A stretch of DNA of 48,577 bases from Candidatus Omnitrophota bacterium. GTDB lineage: Bacteria > Omnitrophota > Gorgyraeia > Zapsychrales > Fredricksoniimonadaceae. Both the position numbers and the translations under genes were made by a program. Shown here one piece after another: positions 36,601 through 45,564 of the stretch; within the stretch, counting starts at the first letter, position 1; each line of letters opens with the position of its first letter. The stretch lies in NCBI GenBank assembly GCA_015233165.1, contig JADFYF010000008.1:1-48577 (forward strand), given 5' to 3'. Under the pieces are notes generated by a model. The model saw only the letters and a program-made list of their open reading frames with translations, did not search any database and was not told where the DNA came from.

Positions 36601-37042
36601 GAAAATTGGCAACCTCTCCCTTTAAACAGGCAGAAGTACAAATCAACCCTTTAGAATAGCGTGATAAAATCTCTTTATCCATCCTGGGTTTATAATAAAA
36701 ACCTTCCAGATACCCTGCAGAAACCAGTTTGATTAGATTGGAATAACCTTCATTATCCTTAGCGAGAAGCAACAGATGGGCAATATTTCTTTGGTCGGAT
36801 TTTCTTTCCATTCGCCCGCCGGGAGCCATATAAGCTTCACAACCTATAATAGGTTTGATTCCGGCTTTCTTAGCGGTTTGATAGAAATGAATAGCGCCGA
36901 ACATGTTCCCATGATCGGTCATCCCTAAGGCCTTCATTCCAGAATCAGCAGCTTTATGAACTAATTCGTCGACATGACAAGCCCCGTCGAGAAGACTATA
37001 TTGGGTGTGAACATGCAGATGAACAAAATCAGATGAAGACAT
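33605..37042 (-). CDS. dnaE: DNA polymerase III alpha subunit
   Basis: Replicative polymerase catalytic subunit, DnaE1 type. The 1145-residue chain begins with a PHP domain (FVHLHVHTQYSLLDGA, TDHGNMFG), then the polymerase palm with the catalytic acidic motif PDIDIDFCYERR, the GPGRGSAAGSIVSY loop, and YGFNRSHSAAYA near residue 755. A C-terminal OB-fold region (DVRMIGLIQMVK, MELVVFPSSYP) follows. The start is taken at the ATG at 37042; a TTG three codons earlier is possible. No strong Shine-Dalgarno is visible. It has its own promoter. Confidence 0.97.
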   Translation of the reverse strand: MSSSDFVHLHVHTQYSLLDGACHVDELVHKAADSGMKALGMTDHGNMFGAIHFYQTAKKAGIKPIIGCEAYMAPGGRMERKSDQRNIAHLLLLAKDNEGYSNLIKLVSAGYLEGFYYKPRMDKEILSRYSKGLICTSACLKGEVANFLLKGNYNEALKAADELSQIFGKDNFYIELMDHGLAEQKKVNEGLVRIARELGLKMVATNDVHYLNHEHAHAHETLLCIQTQTTLNDPNHMSFGTDQFYFKTAAEMYSNFSWAPEALLNTLEIAEKIDLKLNFDHYHLPRYETPGGMDVSVYLRQLCEEGLSRRYGANHITEELRKRLEHELLTIENMGFVSYFLIVWDFILYAKKRGVPVGPGRGSAAGSIVSYILGITDLDPIKYGLLFERFLNPGRKSMPDIDIDFCYERRGEVIDYVTQKYGRDNVAQIITFGSMQAKAAVRDVGRAMAMNYADADKIAKLIPNEIGISLEDAISVEPQLRELMESDKSARDLLNTAKVLEGLNRHASIHAAGVVISDKPLTDHVPLFKSSDGQVTTAYDMDGISKIGLLKMDFLGLRTLTVIQDALKLIKKHKGIDIDIDTLPLDDAKTYSMLAQANASGVFQLESGGMRDLLKKMKPSEFEDLIAILALYRPGPMGSGMLEDFTKRKRGENKVTYPHPKLEEALKGSYGIIVYQEQVMQIASILAGFNMTMADDLRKAMGKKIPAEMQKMRKFFVDGCAKESAIDEVEANRLFDLIDYFAGYGFNRSHSAAYALITYRTAYLKANYPVEFMSALLTSERDNIDKVVEYVKEAEAINIKVLPPDINSSRAEFSVIDNHSIHYGLLAVKNIGSSAIESLVKEREKDGVYKSIFDFCHRVDLRLNNHKVLESLIKSGAMDSFRVKRSQLMAVLDRALDAGLKAQREAITGQFSFFNMDKAEISFVGNEQLPDTPEWPQAQLLANEKSLLGFYLSGHPLDRYRAEVEEFADFTTASLQNARDGQDVRMIGLIQMVKLTTTKKTNERMAIVGLEDRDGAMELVVFPSSYPNMSTYLKEGTVVVVKGKVNFRDGLPKMVASEMAGIEEVYGLIKSIHVNVSKAGKAGFEKLKERLKRFPGKVPVYLELDTKNYKSVQILVGEDLFVTPSEVLMEEIKALVGAEHFRVTI

Positions 37043-37072
37043 AAGACTCAAAAGGGATTAATAAAGAGACGC

Positions 37073-37102
37073 ATTATACAACAAAGGTATAAAAAGATGC
37101 AA
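37073..37102 (-). promoter_or_regulatory. Sigma70-type promoter of dnaE
   Basis: On the minus strand TTGCAT (37097-37102) and a perfect TATAAT (37073-37078) lie 18 bp apart, between the guaA terminator and dnaE. Confidence 0.7.
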
Positions 37103-37121
37103 CTAATCCAACTCTAAATAC

Positions 37122-37149
37122 AAAAGCCGCTGATCAATCAGCGGCTTTT
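37122..37149 (-). terminator. Rho-independent terminator after guaA
   Basis: A perfect 12-bp palindrome AAAAGCCGCTGA/TCAGCGGCTTTT with a 4-nt TCAA loop, ending in a T-run on both strands, lies 28 bp past the guaA stop. The structure is a classical intrinsic terminator and works in principle in both directions. Confidence 0.9.
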
Positions 37150-37177
37150 GTATTAAACTTATTTTAACGAATGAAAC

Positions 37178-38881
37178 CTATTCCCATTCAATCGTTGCTG
37201 GAGGCTTTGAGGAAATATCGTAAACAACACGATTAATCCCTTTGACCTCATTGATAATGCGGTTAGAAATCTTACCTAATAAATCATGCGGTAATGGTGC
37301 CCAATCCGCTGTCATTCCATCAAGACTGTTAACACAACGCACAGCGATCACATTTTCATAGGTGCGATTATCCCCCATAACACCAACCGTTTTAATCGGA
37401 AGTAAAACAGCAAAAGCCTGCCATAATTCATTATAAAGCCCCGCCTTTTTGACTTCGTCGAGAACCCTCTCATCAGCTTCTCTTAAAATCTCTAAACGCT
37501 CCTTAGTCACATCCCCTAAAATGCGAATCGCTAAACCAGGGCCTGGAAATGGCTGTCTTTTTAAAATAGAATCAGGCATCAATAATGCCTTACCTATTAG
37601 ACGAACCTCATCCTTAAACAATTCACGTAAAGGCTCAACCAACTTAAATTTCATATCTTTAGGAAGACCTCCGACGTTGTGATGACTCTTAATGACAGCA
37701 GAAGGTCCCCCATGAACAGATACAGACTCAATCACATCAGGATACAATGTTCCTTGAGCTAGAAATTCGGCACCTTTAATTTTCTTAGATGCATCTTGAA
37801 ATACACGAACAAATTCATCCCCAATAACCTTGCGCTTTTCTTCAGGATCTTCAACCCCCTTTAAACGTTCCATAAAACGTTTTTGAGCATCCACAACCAT
37901 TAAATTCATCTTAAAGTTACCTTTGAAGGTACGCTGGACAGAAGATACCTCGTTGTGGCGCAAGAGGCCATTGTCAACAAAAATACAATAAAGCTTATTA
38001 CCGATCGCTTTATGAAGGAGCAAAGCTACGACGGAAGAATCTACCCCTCCGCTTAAACCTAATACAACTCTCTTGTTCCCAACTGTTTCTTTGATTTGCT
38101 TAACAGAAGCATCAATGAAGCGATCCATGGTCCAACGAGGCAGACATCCACAAATGGTATAACAGAAATTCTGTAAAACCTGTAAACCACGATGTGTATG
38201 AACAACTTCAGGGTGGAATTGAACACCCCAAATTTTACGAGCTCGGTTAGCAATAGCAGCGTTACCTGCGTTTAAAGTATGAGCAATGCGAACAAAGCCT
38301 GGGGGTGGCGTTGCAATTTCATCACCATGGCTCATCCAGCAAGTTAAATTATTAGAAAGATTGGCAAAGAGATCTTTATTATTATCAATAAAAAGCTCAG
38401 CCTTACCATATTCACGTCCCTTAGCTTTAGCCACCTTACCACCTAAAAGGTGGGTAATCGCCTGCATCCCGTAACAAATGCCAAGAACAGGAACACCAGC
38501 CTTAAAAATATCCAGTGATGGTAACGGAGCCTTAGGTTCATAAACACTTAAAGGACCGCCGGAAAGAATAATCCCTTTAGGACCAATGGCTTGAATTTCT
38601 TCGAGAGTAATGGTATATGGGACGATCTGGCTGAATACCTTGCTTTCACGAATACGACGAGCAATAAGCTGAGTATATTGAGAACCAAAATCTAAAATAA
38701 GAATAATGTCACGGGCTCGTTGCTTCTTAACTTCCATTGGAATAATCTTAGAAGATGAACGCAGCTTGATGGGTTTCATCATCCCATGAACAGACTTCTT
38801 TTTAGTTTTTTTAGCACTAAAACGAGCTGCGTTATTGATCGGTTTTTTCCCTGTGGACTTCTTAACGGCTTTTTTAGCCAT
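37178..38881 (-). CDS. guaA: GMP synthase (glutamine-hydrolysing) with Lys-rich N-terminal extension
   Basis: Converts XMP to GMP. A class I amidotransferase domain begins at [18 protein letters not shown] and holds the catalytic Cys in GICYGMQAI and the His/Glu in QFHPEVVHT. The ATP pyrophosphatase domain has the P-loop [12 protein letters not shown], and the C-terminal dimerisation domain ends PPATIEWE. Ahead of the enzyme is an extension of about 55 residues, rich in Lys and Ala ([13 protein letters not shown], then SAKKTKKKS), not found in typical GuaA. The start at 38881 is chosen because GGAG lies correctly before it; a start at 38959 would overlap guaB3. Starts at internal ATGs would remove the extension but lack a good ribosome binding site. 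Confidence 0.95.
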   Translation of the reverse strand: MAKKAVKKSTGKKPINNAARFSAKKTKKKSVHGMMKPIKLRSSSKIIPMEVKKQRARDIILILDFGSQYTQLIARRIRESKVFSQIVPYTITLEEIQAIGPKGIILSGGPLSVYEPKAPLPSLDIFKAGVPVLGICYGMQAITHLLGGKVAKAKGREYGKAELFIDNNKDLFANLSNNLTCWMSHGDEIATPPPGFVRIAHTLNAGNAAIANRARKIWGVQFHPEVVHTHRGLQVLQNFCYTICGCLPRWTMDRFIDASVKQIKETVGNKRVVLGLSGGVDSSVVALLLHKAIGNKLYCIFVDNGLLRHNEVSSVQRTFKGNFKMNLMVVDAQKRFMERLKGVEDPEEKRKVIGDEFVRVFQDASKKIKGAEFLAQGTLYPDVIESVSVHGGPSAVIKSHHNVGGLPKDMKFKLVEPLRELFKDEVRLIGKALLMPDSILKRQPFPGPGLAIRILGDVTKERLEILREADERVLDEVKKAGLYNELWQAFAVLLPIKTVGVMGDNRTYENVIAVRCVNSLDGMTADWAPLPHDLLGKISNRIINEVKGINRVVYDISSKPPATIEWE

Positions 38882-38891
38882 GAACGATCTC

Positions 38892-40061
38892 CTATTTTCC
38901 CATGCCAACACGTTGCCCGATTTGGAAGACTTTTCCTTCCGTCTGAATAGATGGGGCAAGAATCATTTCAACATCATGCATTTCACTAATATCCCGAGCT
39001 CCTAAAGAACCCATGGAAGTTTTTAAAGCACCGACTAAATTTTGAGAACCATCGTCCACCTTAGCAGGTCCTAATAAAATTTCTTTTAATGTACCACTGA
39101 CTCCAACCTTAATTCTTGTTCCGCGAGGCAGATTCGCATGAGATGTCGCCATCCCCCAATGAAAGCCACGACCAGGAGCCTCCTCTGCCTTTGCAAAGGC
39201 AGATCCAACCAAAACAGCGTCTGAACCAGCAGCAAAAGCCTTACAAATTTCTCCACCAATACGCATGCCACCATCTGTAATGATGGGAATATACTTGCCA
39301 CGTCGTTTGAAATAATAATCACGAGCAGCCGCACAATCAACTGTGGCTGTAATTTGCGGAACACCAAGACCTAAAACTCCACGAGATGTACACGCTGCAC
39401 CTGGCCCAATGCCAACGAGAATCGCTGAAGCTCCTGATTCCATCAACTCTAAGGCCATATCGTAGGTAACCACATTACCAACGATTATAGGAATTTTGGC
39501 ATTTTTGCAAAAATTTTCGATATCTAAAATTTTATATTCAGTGGAAATATGTCTGACCGTTGCGACAGTGGATTGAACAATAAAAATATCTGCGCCGGCT
39601 TTTAAAGCAACCTTATAAAAATGTTCCGTATTTTGAGGAATACAACTAACAACAGCAGGAACATTTGCTTTCTTAATTTGTTTGATGCGTTTAATAATCA
39701 ACTCATCTTTAACAGGAAATTTCTTGCCATCATAAAGACTTTGAACAAGCTTGGTTGCTTCTTCAGGGGAGGCTTTAGAAATTTGATCTAAAATAACATC
39801 GGGATTATCATAACGGGTTTGAATACCGTCGAGATTTAGAACGGCAATGCCACCTAATTTACCCATGGCAATCGCAAAGTTAACATCCACCACACCGTCC
39901 ATCGACGCGGCCATGATAGGAACGTGAAATTTATGTTTACCGAGTGAAAAACTCGTATCTACTTCATTGGGATTGACAGTCACATTACCAGGAACCAGGG
40001 CTACTTCATCAAAACCATAGCATCTTCGTGCTCTTCGGTTAATCCCAATCCACTCTGCCAT
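38892..40061 (-). CDS. guaB: GuaB3-type IMP dehydrogenase (CBS-less)
   Basis: IMP to XMP oxidation, the step before GuaA. At 389 residues the protein lacks the two CBS domains inserted in canonical GuaB (about 490 residues) and matches the GuaB3 clade known from actinobacteria and cyanobacteria: start [19 protein letters not shown], catalytic loop [46 protein letters not shown], and RGTRIKVG. Its place directly upstream of guaA (10 bp) supports a real IMPDH role in GMP synthesis. A second, canonical guaB elsewhere in the genome cannot be excluded. Confidence 0.9.
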   Translation of the reverse strand: MAEWIGINRRARRCYGFDEVALVPGNVTVNPNEVDTSFSLGKHKFHVPIMAASMDGVVDVNFAIAMGKLGGIAVLNLDGIQTRYDNPDVILDQISKASPEEATKLVQSLYDGKKFPVKDELIIKRIKQIKKANVPAVVSCIPQNTEHFYKVALKAGADIFIVQSTVATVRHISTEYKILDIENFCKNAKIPIIVGNVVTYDMALELMESGASAILVGIGPGAACTSRGVLGLGVPQITATVDCAAARDYYFKRRGKYIPIITDGGMRIGGEICKAFAAGSDAVLVGSAFAKAEEAPGRGFHWGMATSHANLPRGTRIKVGVSGTLKEILLGPAKVDDGSQNLVGALKTSMGSLGARDISEMHDVEMILAPSIQTEGKVFQIGQRVGMGK

Positions 40062-40139
40062 TTCCTAACCTCCGTATTTTCAATGAGATACAAATTAAAT
40101 ATATTATTTTGGCTAAGCTTATGAAAAATTTGAAGCGCA

Positions 40140-40169
40140 ATTATACCAAAAATAGGTGCATTTTGTCAA
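40140..40169 (-). promoter_or_regulatory. Consensus sigma70 promoter of guaB3-guaA
   Basis: On the minus strand a perfect TTGACA (40164-40169) and a perfect TATAAT (40140-40145) are 18 bp apart. The palindromic repeat at 40178-40237 begins only 8 bp upstream of the -35 box. Confidence 0.8.
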
Positions 40170-40177
40170 TAAATAAA

Positions 40178-40237
40178 GTAGGGAACGGTTTTTCCCCTCT
40201 TACCGGGGATTCCCCGTTGGTCAAAACCGTTCCCTAC
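40178..40237. repeat. 60-bp palindromic repeat (GTAGGG family) between groEL and guaB3
   Basis: Perfect 15-bp arms GTAGGGAACGGTTTT (40178-40192) and AAAACCGTTCCCTAC (40223-40237) enclose a second, nested palindrome (CGGGG-ATT-CCCCG). It sits 21 bp past the groEL stop and beside the guaB3 promoter. It belongs with the elements at 41930-41954 and 46690-46747, which share the GTAGGG outer ends. Confidence 0.75.
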
Positions 40238-40258
40238 AATAATTACGAAAAAATACGA

Positions 40259-41920
<1,662 letters not shown>

Positions 41921-41929
41921 TTATTTATC

Positions 41930-41954
41930 GGGCGTATATCAATACGCCCCTACA
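41930..41954. repeat. Degenerate palindromic repeat (GTAGGGG family) in the groES-groEL spacer
   Basis: GGGCGTAT (41930-41937) and ATACGCCC (41942-41949) form a hairpin with a 4-nt loop, and CCCCTACA (41947-41954) is the same outer end as that of the 46690-46747 element. The matching left end is missing, so this looks like a decayed copy. It does not touch the groEL ribosome binding site. Confidence 0.6.
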
Positions 41955-41956
41955 TA

Positions 41957-42247
41957 TTATTTTACAATCGCTAAAATATCCTCTTCCTTCATGATTAAAA
42001 GCTCTTCACCGTCCTTGGTGGTTATCTCGGTGCCAGAGTACTTGCCGTACAAGACACGATCGCCAACCTTAACCTCAGGAGCAATGACTGTTCCATTATC
42101 AGAAATCTTACCCTTACCAACAGCAATAACCTTGCCTTCTTGAGGCTTTTCTTTAACTGAATCAGGCAGCACAATTCCGCCCTTGGTTACTTCTTGCGCT
42201 TCAAGCGCCTTGACCACAATGCGGTCGCCTAATGGTTGAATCGCCAT
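41957..42247 (-). CDS. groES: 10-kDa co-chaperonin GroES
   Basis: Lid of the GroEL cage. The 96-residue product starts [16 protein letters not shown], has [24 protein letters not shown] with the mobile loop, and ends EEDILAIVK, all as expected. A GGAGGAAA ribosome binding site precedes it. It is first in the groES-groEL operon and lies directly behind the promoter and CIRCE operators. Confidence 0.98.
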   Translation of the reverse strand: MAIQPLGDRIVVKALEAQEVTKGGIVLPDSVKEKPQEGKVIAVGKGKISDNGTVIAPEVKVGDRVLYGKYSGTEITTKDGEELLIMKEEDILAIVK

Positions 42248-42290
42248 AATGTTTCCTCCTGTTTATATGGGTTATACGTGAAATTCTGAT

Positions 42291-42317
42291 TTAGCACTAC
42301 TGAACTTGGACTGCTAA
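42291..42317 (-). promoter_or_regulatory. CIRCE operator 1 (HrcA site) overlapping the groES -10 box
   Basis: TTAGCACTA-N9-GACTGCTAA matches the CIRCE consensus TTAGCACTC-N9-GAGTGCTAA at 16 of 18 arm positions with the exact 9-bp spacer. Its right arm overlaps the -10 box, so bound HrcA would block RNA polymerase and release it on heat shock. Confidence 0.88.
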
Positions 42318-42344
42318 TATACTCAGAGCGCCCTTATTTGTCAA
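42316..42344 (-). promoter_or_regulatory. Sigma70-type promoter of groES-groEL
   Basis: On the minus strand a perfect TTGACA (42339-42344) and TATATT (42316-42321) are separated by 17 bp. It lies between the two CIRCE operators and about 70 bp upstream of groES. Confidence 0.85.
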
Positions 42345-42352
42345 GAAGATTT

Positions 42353-42379
42353 TTAGCAGTAAATTTGTAAGAGTGCTAG
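42353..42379 (-). promoter_or_regulatory. CIRCE operator 2 upstream of the groES promoter
   Basis: TTAGCAGTA-N9-GAGTGCTAG matches the CIRCE consensus at 15 of 18 arm positions and keeps the exact 9-bp spacer. Its centre is 62 bp, close to six helical turns, from the first operator, so two HrcA dimers could bind the same DNA face on either side of the promoter. Confidence 0.75.
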
Positions 42380-42384
42380 AAATC

Positions 42385-42420
42385 AAAAAAGCCACGAGAG
42401 TTTACTCCCATGACTTTTTT
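42385..42420 (-). terminator. Rho-independent terminator after the receiver-USP gene
   Basis: On the minus strand GTCATGGGAGT pairs with ACTCTCGTGGC (11 bp including G-U pairs) and is followed by TTTTTT. It lies 21 bp past the stop of the upstream gene and separates that gene from the groES regulatory region. The opposite strand also carries a T-run. Confidence 0.8.
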
Positions 42421-42441
42421 GACTATCTTCCTCGATAAAAT

Positions 42442-45408
42442 CTATGCCTTAGCTAAACGACCTTCATTCTCTTCTTCCTTTAAACCTAATAAAGGACGAA
42501 TATTAAAGATCGGGGTAATGTTAAGAATGACAGGATGAACACCAGAGAAATCTCCTCGACTAAACTGAGAAAGCATAGCCGCATCAAACTTAATATTGAT
42601 GGTCTCACCATTAATACCCATGACCATATTCTTAGAATTTAAGTCGATACCACCTTCTGGTGTCTTTGCGATTACTGCCTTATCTGCCATAGTCGCATCA
42701 ATTTTAAGCCCTTCCACAGGAATCTTCCGGATCAAATTGCCAGATCGAGTCTCAACCAAATAACCTTCGTTAATGGTATATTCTCCAGGTTCTTCAATAT
42801 CAATCACCATCTGAGCTTTTTTCTCTAATCGATAACCTCTCATTCGAATAGCCTGAGGAATACTGACATCAGTTAATTGCTCAGGCGTTAAATCTTCAAA
42901 TTGCCAACCCGCATTGTTCACCTCTAGACCATTAATATCCAATTCAACACCAGGAGCCGTACGAATAATCAAGGTGCCATCAATCTTAACGTCACTTAAT
43001 TTAATATCTTTTCCTTCAATAAGTAACACGGAACGATCAGAGATTGATCCTCTCTTAATTTTAGATTTAACTTCATCAATCGTTCCCGCAAACTCAGGGG
43101 AATACATAACCTTAGCCCCATCATTAAAGGGTATTCCATGAACAACTCTGGAGTCTCCCTTCACATTTATATGAACTCCTGCTAAAGCCAAACGTCGGCG
43201 ATAAGTAGCATAATAATCCGATTCCCCTGTTGCCATCGAATCTGGATAATTACCATTCTTAACAACACCTAAAGCTCCAGTAATGTCATTCTTTACGGGA
43301 GAAAAAACATCACGCTTCTCAAAATTAGTAAAACCAACCAAAACACCCGGTAAGGCTTTAGCATAATCCTGCATCATTGTTTCCGAACGCGCAGGAGATT
43401 TGAATTTTGTTTTTGCATCATCAGCATATTTGGGGTTAATGAATTCACCAAAAATGCCTCCAGTTTCATTCAATTTCTGATGATACCCCTGATTCTCAAC
43501 AATAAAAACATTCAAATTAGCAGGATAAGGAGACTTACCCGTTTTGGGATCAGCCACATCACCAGCAGGGTTAACCGTTGCCTTAAGCAAAGGACCTAAT
43601 TCGTTGTATTCCACATTGATGGTTTGATCACGTCCATCCATATTTTTCATACGTGTAATGGCCCCTGTCTTTTCTCCAGCTTCACGAGGCACCGTTAAGA
43701 AATTAAGACCAAATTTACTACGAATTGAATTAGCTAACCCAGCAAGAACAGCATTAAATACAACACCGTTTGTGTCCTGAAAGAAAAACGTATAGGTACG
43801 CCCCTGCTTCAACCATAACTCATCTAGGCCCACCTGCTTTATGAGCATATGAATATCACCATGTCCATGGGGCTTTACTTGTAATTTAAATGGATCAGCT
43901 TCATCCAACACAAATGTCCCGTCATTATCAACAACCGCCGGAACCATTCCTTGTTTTAAAATAACAATTTGTTTAATGTTATTATTCATCACATCTTCTC
44001 TCGTAGGATTAATACTCAAACCATCCGCACCAAAATACTTATTTTCCTCCAAGAGATTAATAGTTAACGCATGAGTATCGTCAGATGTCATGATAACCAA
44101 AGGAACTTTCCTTGCTTCATGATTCAAAGAATTTGATTTCTCCTGTAGAGCAAGCATACTTTCAATATAATGCTGCAAATAAGACTTCATTGTGATTAAA
44201 TCAAAAGGTATTCCAACCTTAATACCTTTATAACCAAGCCTGTCTCCAACACCACCTGCAACAAGAACTCCTGCCGTTTTATTAAAAGCCATCAAACCTT
44301 CTTCTTCCATTTGCTTGTACCGATCATTGATTTCAGTTAATTGAGTCCCTTCTGGAACCTCAGGAGTAAAACCTTCAAATGGATTTTTACCAGCCTGTGA
44401 ATCTTTCAATAATTTCTTAGTATTGGCCTTATATTGCTTAAGCCCTCCGGCATATCCTTGATCCAATTGAATAATTTGATCCAACATTGCCAATTTCTTA
44501 GCATCATCTACACCGGGACCTGGCCATTTAGCCAACTTCCCCTGTTCTCCAATTTTAGAAATAGTTCTAAGTATATTAAAATGCTCTTCCTTAGTAATAA
44601 TGCCTTTCTCAATATTATTAACAACAACATCAGAAAAGCCGATTCTTCTAAATTCGTCAGCCTTCGCCTCAAGCTGCTTCCTTTTCTCAGCAGCAAGCAC
44701 TGGAGTCAAAAGCCCATCATCTGTTGCCCCATCACCCACCATCATCGCCTTATCCGAAGCTTTTCTTGGAAGCTCATTATCAATCGCTTGAAAAAACTCT
44801 AAATACGGATACGGATTGTGGGTGATGAAAAATGCCGCCTGGCCACCAATAAAATCTTTTATATTTTTACTACCCATGGAATCCGAAAGATTGGCCCAAG
44901 CATAGATTGAATTCAGGAATTCTTGAATAGCAGATTTCCATTGATCAAGTTCGGCGAATTTTCTTTCAATGGTACCAATTCTTCTAATAAAAGCCTCCTT
45001 GGCCTTTTTAATTTCCTGCGGGACATCGCCCGAGGAGATATTCTTTCCAACCGTCATCGCTGCATCAGGTTTTTGAAGAGCTTGGGCTAATTCTATACTT
45101 ATCTCGTCCCACTGAAATGGCTTTGTGACAACTGACACATTTAATGTTTTAAACTGACTCTTGACAGCATCCAATGCGCCCTTAACCTCACCTGTGTGAT
45201 TAACAATGGGCATCTGAGGATATAACGCTCGAATCCTCTGAGCCATTTGAAACCCATTCATGTTAGGCATATTGTAATCTGTAAAAACAAGATCCACCGT
45301 TCCTTTGTTCGCTTCCAAAATATCAAGAGTATTGTGGGCACTTTCTGCCAATAAAACCTTAGCTCCAAACACTTCTGTTATATAAGACTCCGCCATTTCT
45401 CTATTCAT
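42442..45408 (-). CDS. Receiver domain fused to plant-like UDP-sugar pyrophosphorylase (USP)
   Basis: A 988-residue protein. Residues 1 to about 112 are a response-regulator receiver domain: the phospho-acceptor Asp44 sits in LVFTDYNMPNMNG and the late lysine in VVTKPF is present, but the first strand with the acidic pair is missing. A helical linker follows to about 330. Residues about 330-880 match UDP-sugar pyrophosphorylase of the plant/protist type: KNPFEGFTPEVP, the nucleotide loop VLVAGGVGDRLGYKGIKVG, PHGHGDIHMLI and FFQDTNGVVF. A beta-rich end (residues about 880-988) is of unknown function. It would make UDP-sugars from UTP and sugar-1-phosphates, perhaps under signal control. AAGGA lies six bases before the ATG. 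Confidence 0.85.
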   Translation of the reverse strand: MNREMAESYITEVFGAKVLLAESAHNTLDILEANKGTVDLVFTDYNMPNMNGFQMAQRIRALYPQMPIVNHTGEVKGALDAVKSQFKTLNVSVVTKPFQWDEISIELAQALQKPDAAMTVGKNISSGDVPQEIKKAKEAFIRRIGTIERKFAELDQWKSAIQEFLNSIYAWANLSDSMGSKNIKDFIGGQAAFFITHNPYPYLEFFQAIDNELPRKASDKAMMVGDGATDDGLLTPVLAAEKRKQLEAKADEFRRIGFSDVVVNNIEKGIITKEEHFNILRTISKIGEQGKLAKWPGPGVDDAKKLAMLDQIIQLDQGYAGGLKQYKANTKKLLKDSQAGKNPFEGFTPEVPEGTQLTEINDRYKQMEEEGLMAFNKTAGVLVAGGVGDRLGYKGIKVGIPFDLITMKSYLQHYIESMLALQEKSNSLNHEARKVPLVIMTSDDTHALTINLLEENKYFGADGLSINPTREDVMNNNIKQIVILKQGMVPAVVDNDGTFVLDEADPFKLQVKPHGHGDIHMLIKQVGLDELWLKQGRTYTFFFQDTNGVVFNAVLAGLANSIRSKFGLNFLTVPREAGEKTGAITRMKNMDGRDQTINVEYNELGPLLKATVNPAGDVADPKTGKSPYPANLNVFIVENQGYHQKLNETGGIFGEFINPKYADDAKTKFKSPARSETMMQDYAKALPGVLVGFTNFEKRDVFSPVKNDITGALGVVKNGNYPDSMATGESDYYATYRRRLALAGVHINVKGDSRVVHGIPFNDGAKVMYSPEFAGTIDEVKSKIKRGSISDRSVLLIEGKDIKLSDVKIDGTLIIRTAPGVELDINGLEVNNAGWQFEDLTPEQLTDVSIPQAIRMRGYRLEKKAQMVIDIEEPGEYTINEGYLVETRSGNLIRKIPVEGLKIDATMADKAVIAKTPEGGIDLNSKNMVMGINGETINIKFDAAMLSQFSRGDFSGVHPVILNITPIFNIRPLLGLKEEENEGRLAKA

Positions 45409-45443
45409 TGAGTATCCTTAACAAAAAAAATTGTTTTTCCTCC
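45409..45443 (-). pseudogene. Vestige of the receiver N-terminus in a shifted frame
   Basis: Immediately upstream of the gene start, another frame reads ATT TTT TTT GTT AAG GAT ACT CAA, giving IFFVKDTQ, which is the missing first strand of the receiver domain (compare the usual ILFVDDxE followed by MNRE). A GGAGG (45439-45443) lies exactly 7 bases before that ATT, where an ATG would be expected. One lost base near 45409 and a changed start codon would explain the present arrangement. It could also be a sequencing or assembly error in the A/T homopolymer. Confidence 0.55.
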
Positions 45444-45564
45444 AAAAATTGCTTTAGGCCTCTCCCACCGCCTCGCCGCATTCTGGTTAAAGCAAGTAAT
45501 TTAACAATTGGGTAAAGCCGTTTGAACTTTGTATTAAATCTTAACGCTCTTACCCTGTCACCGG

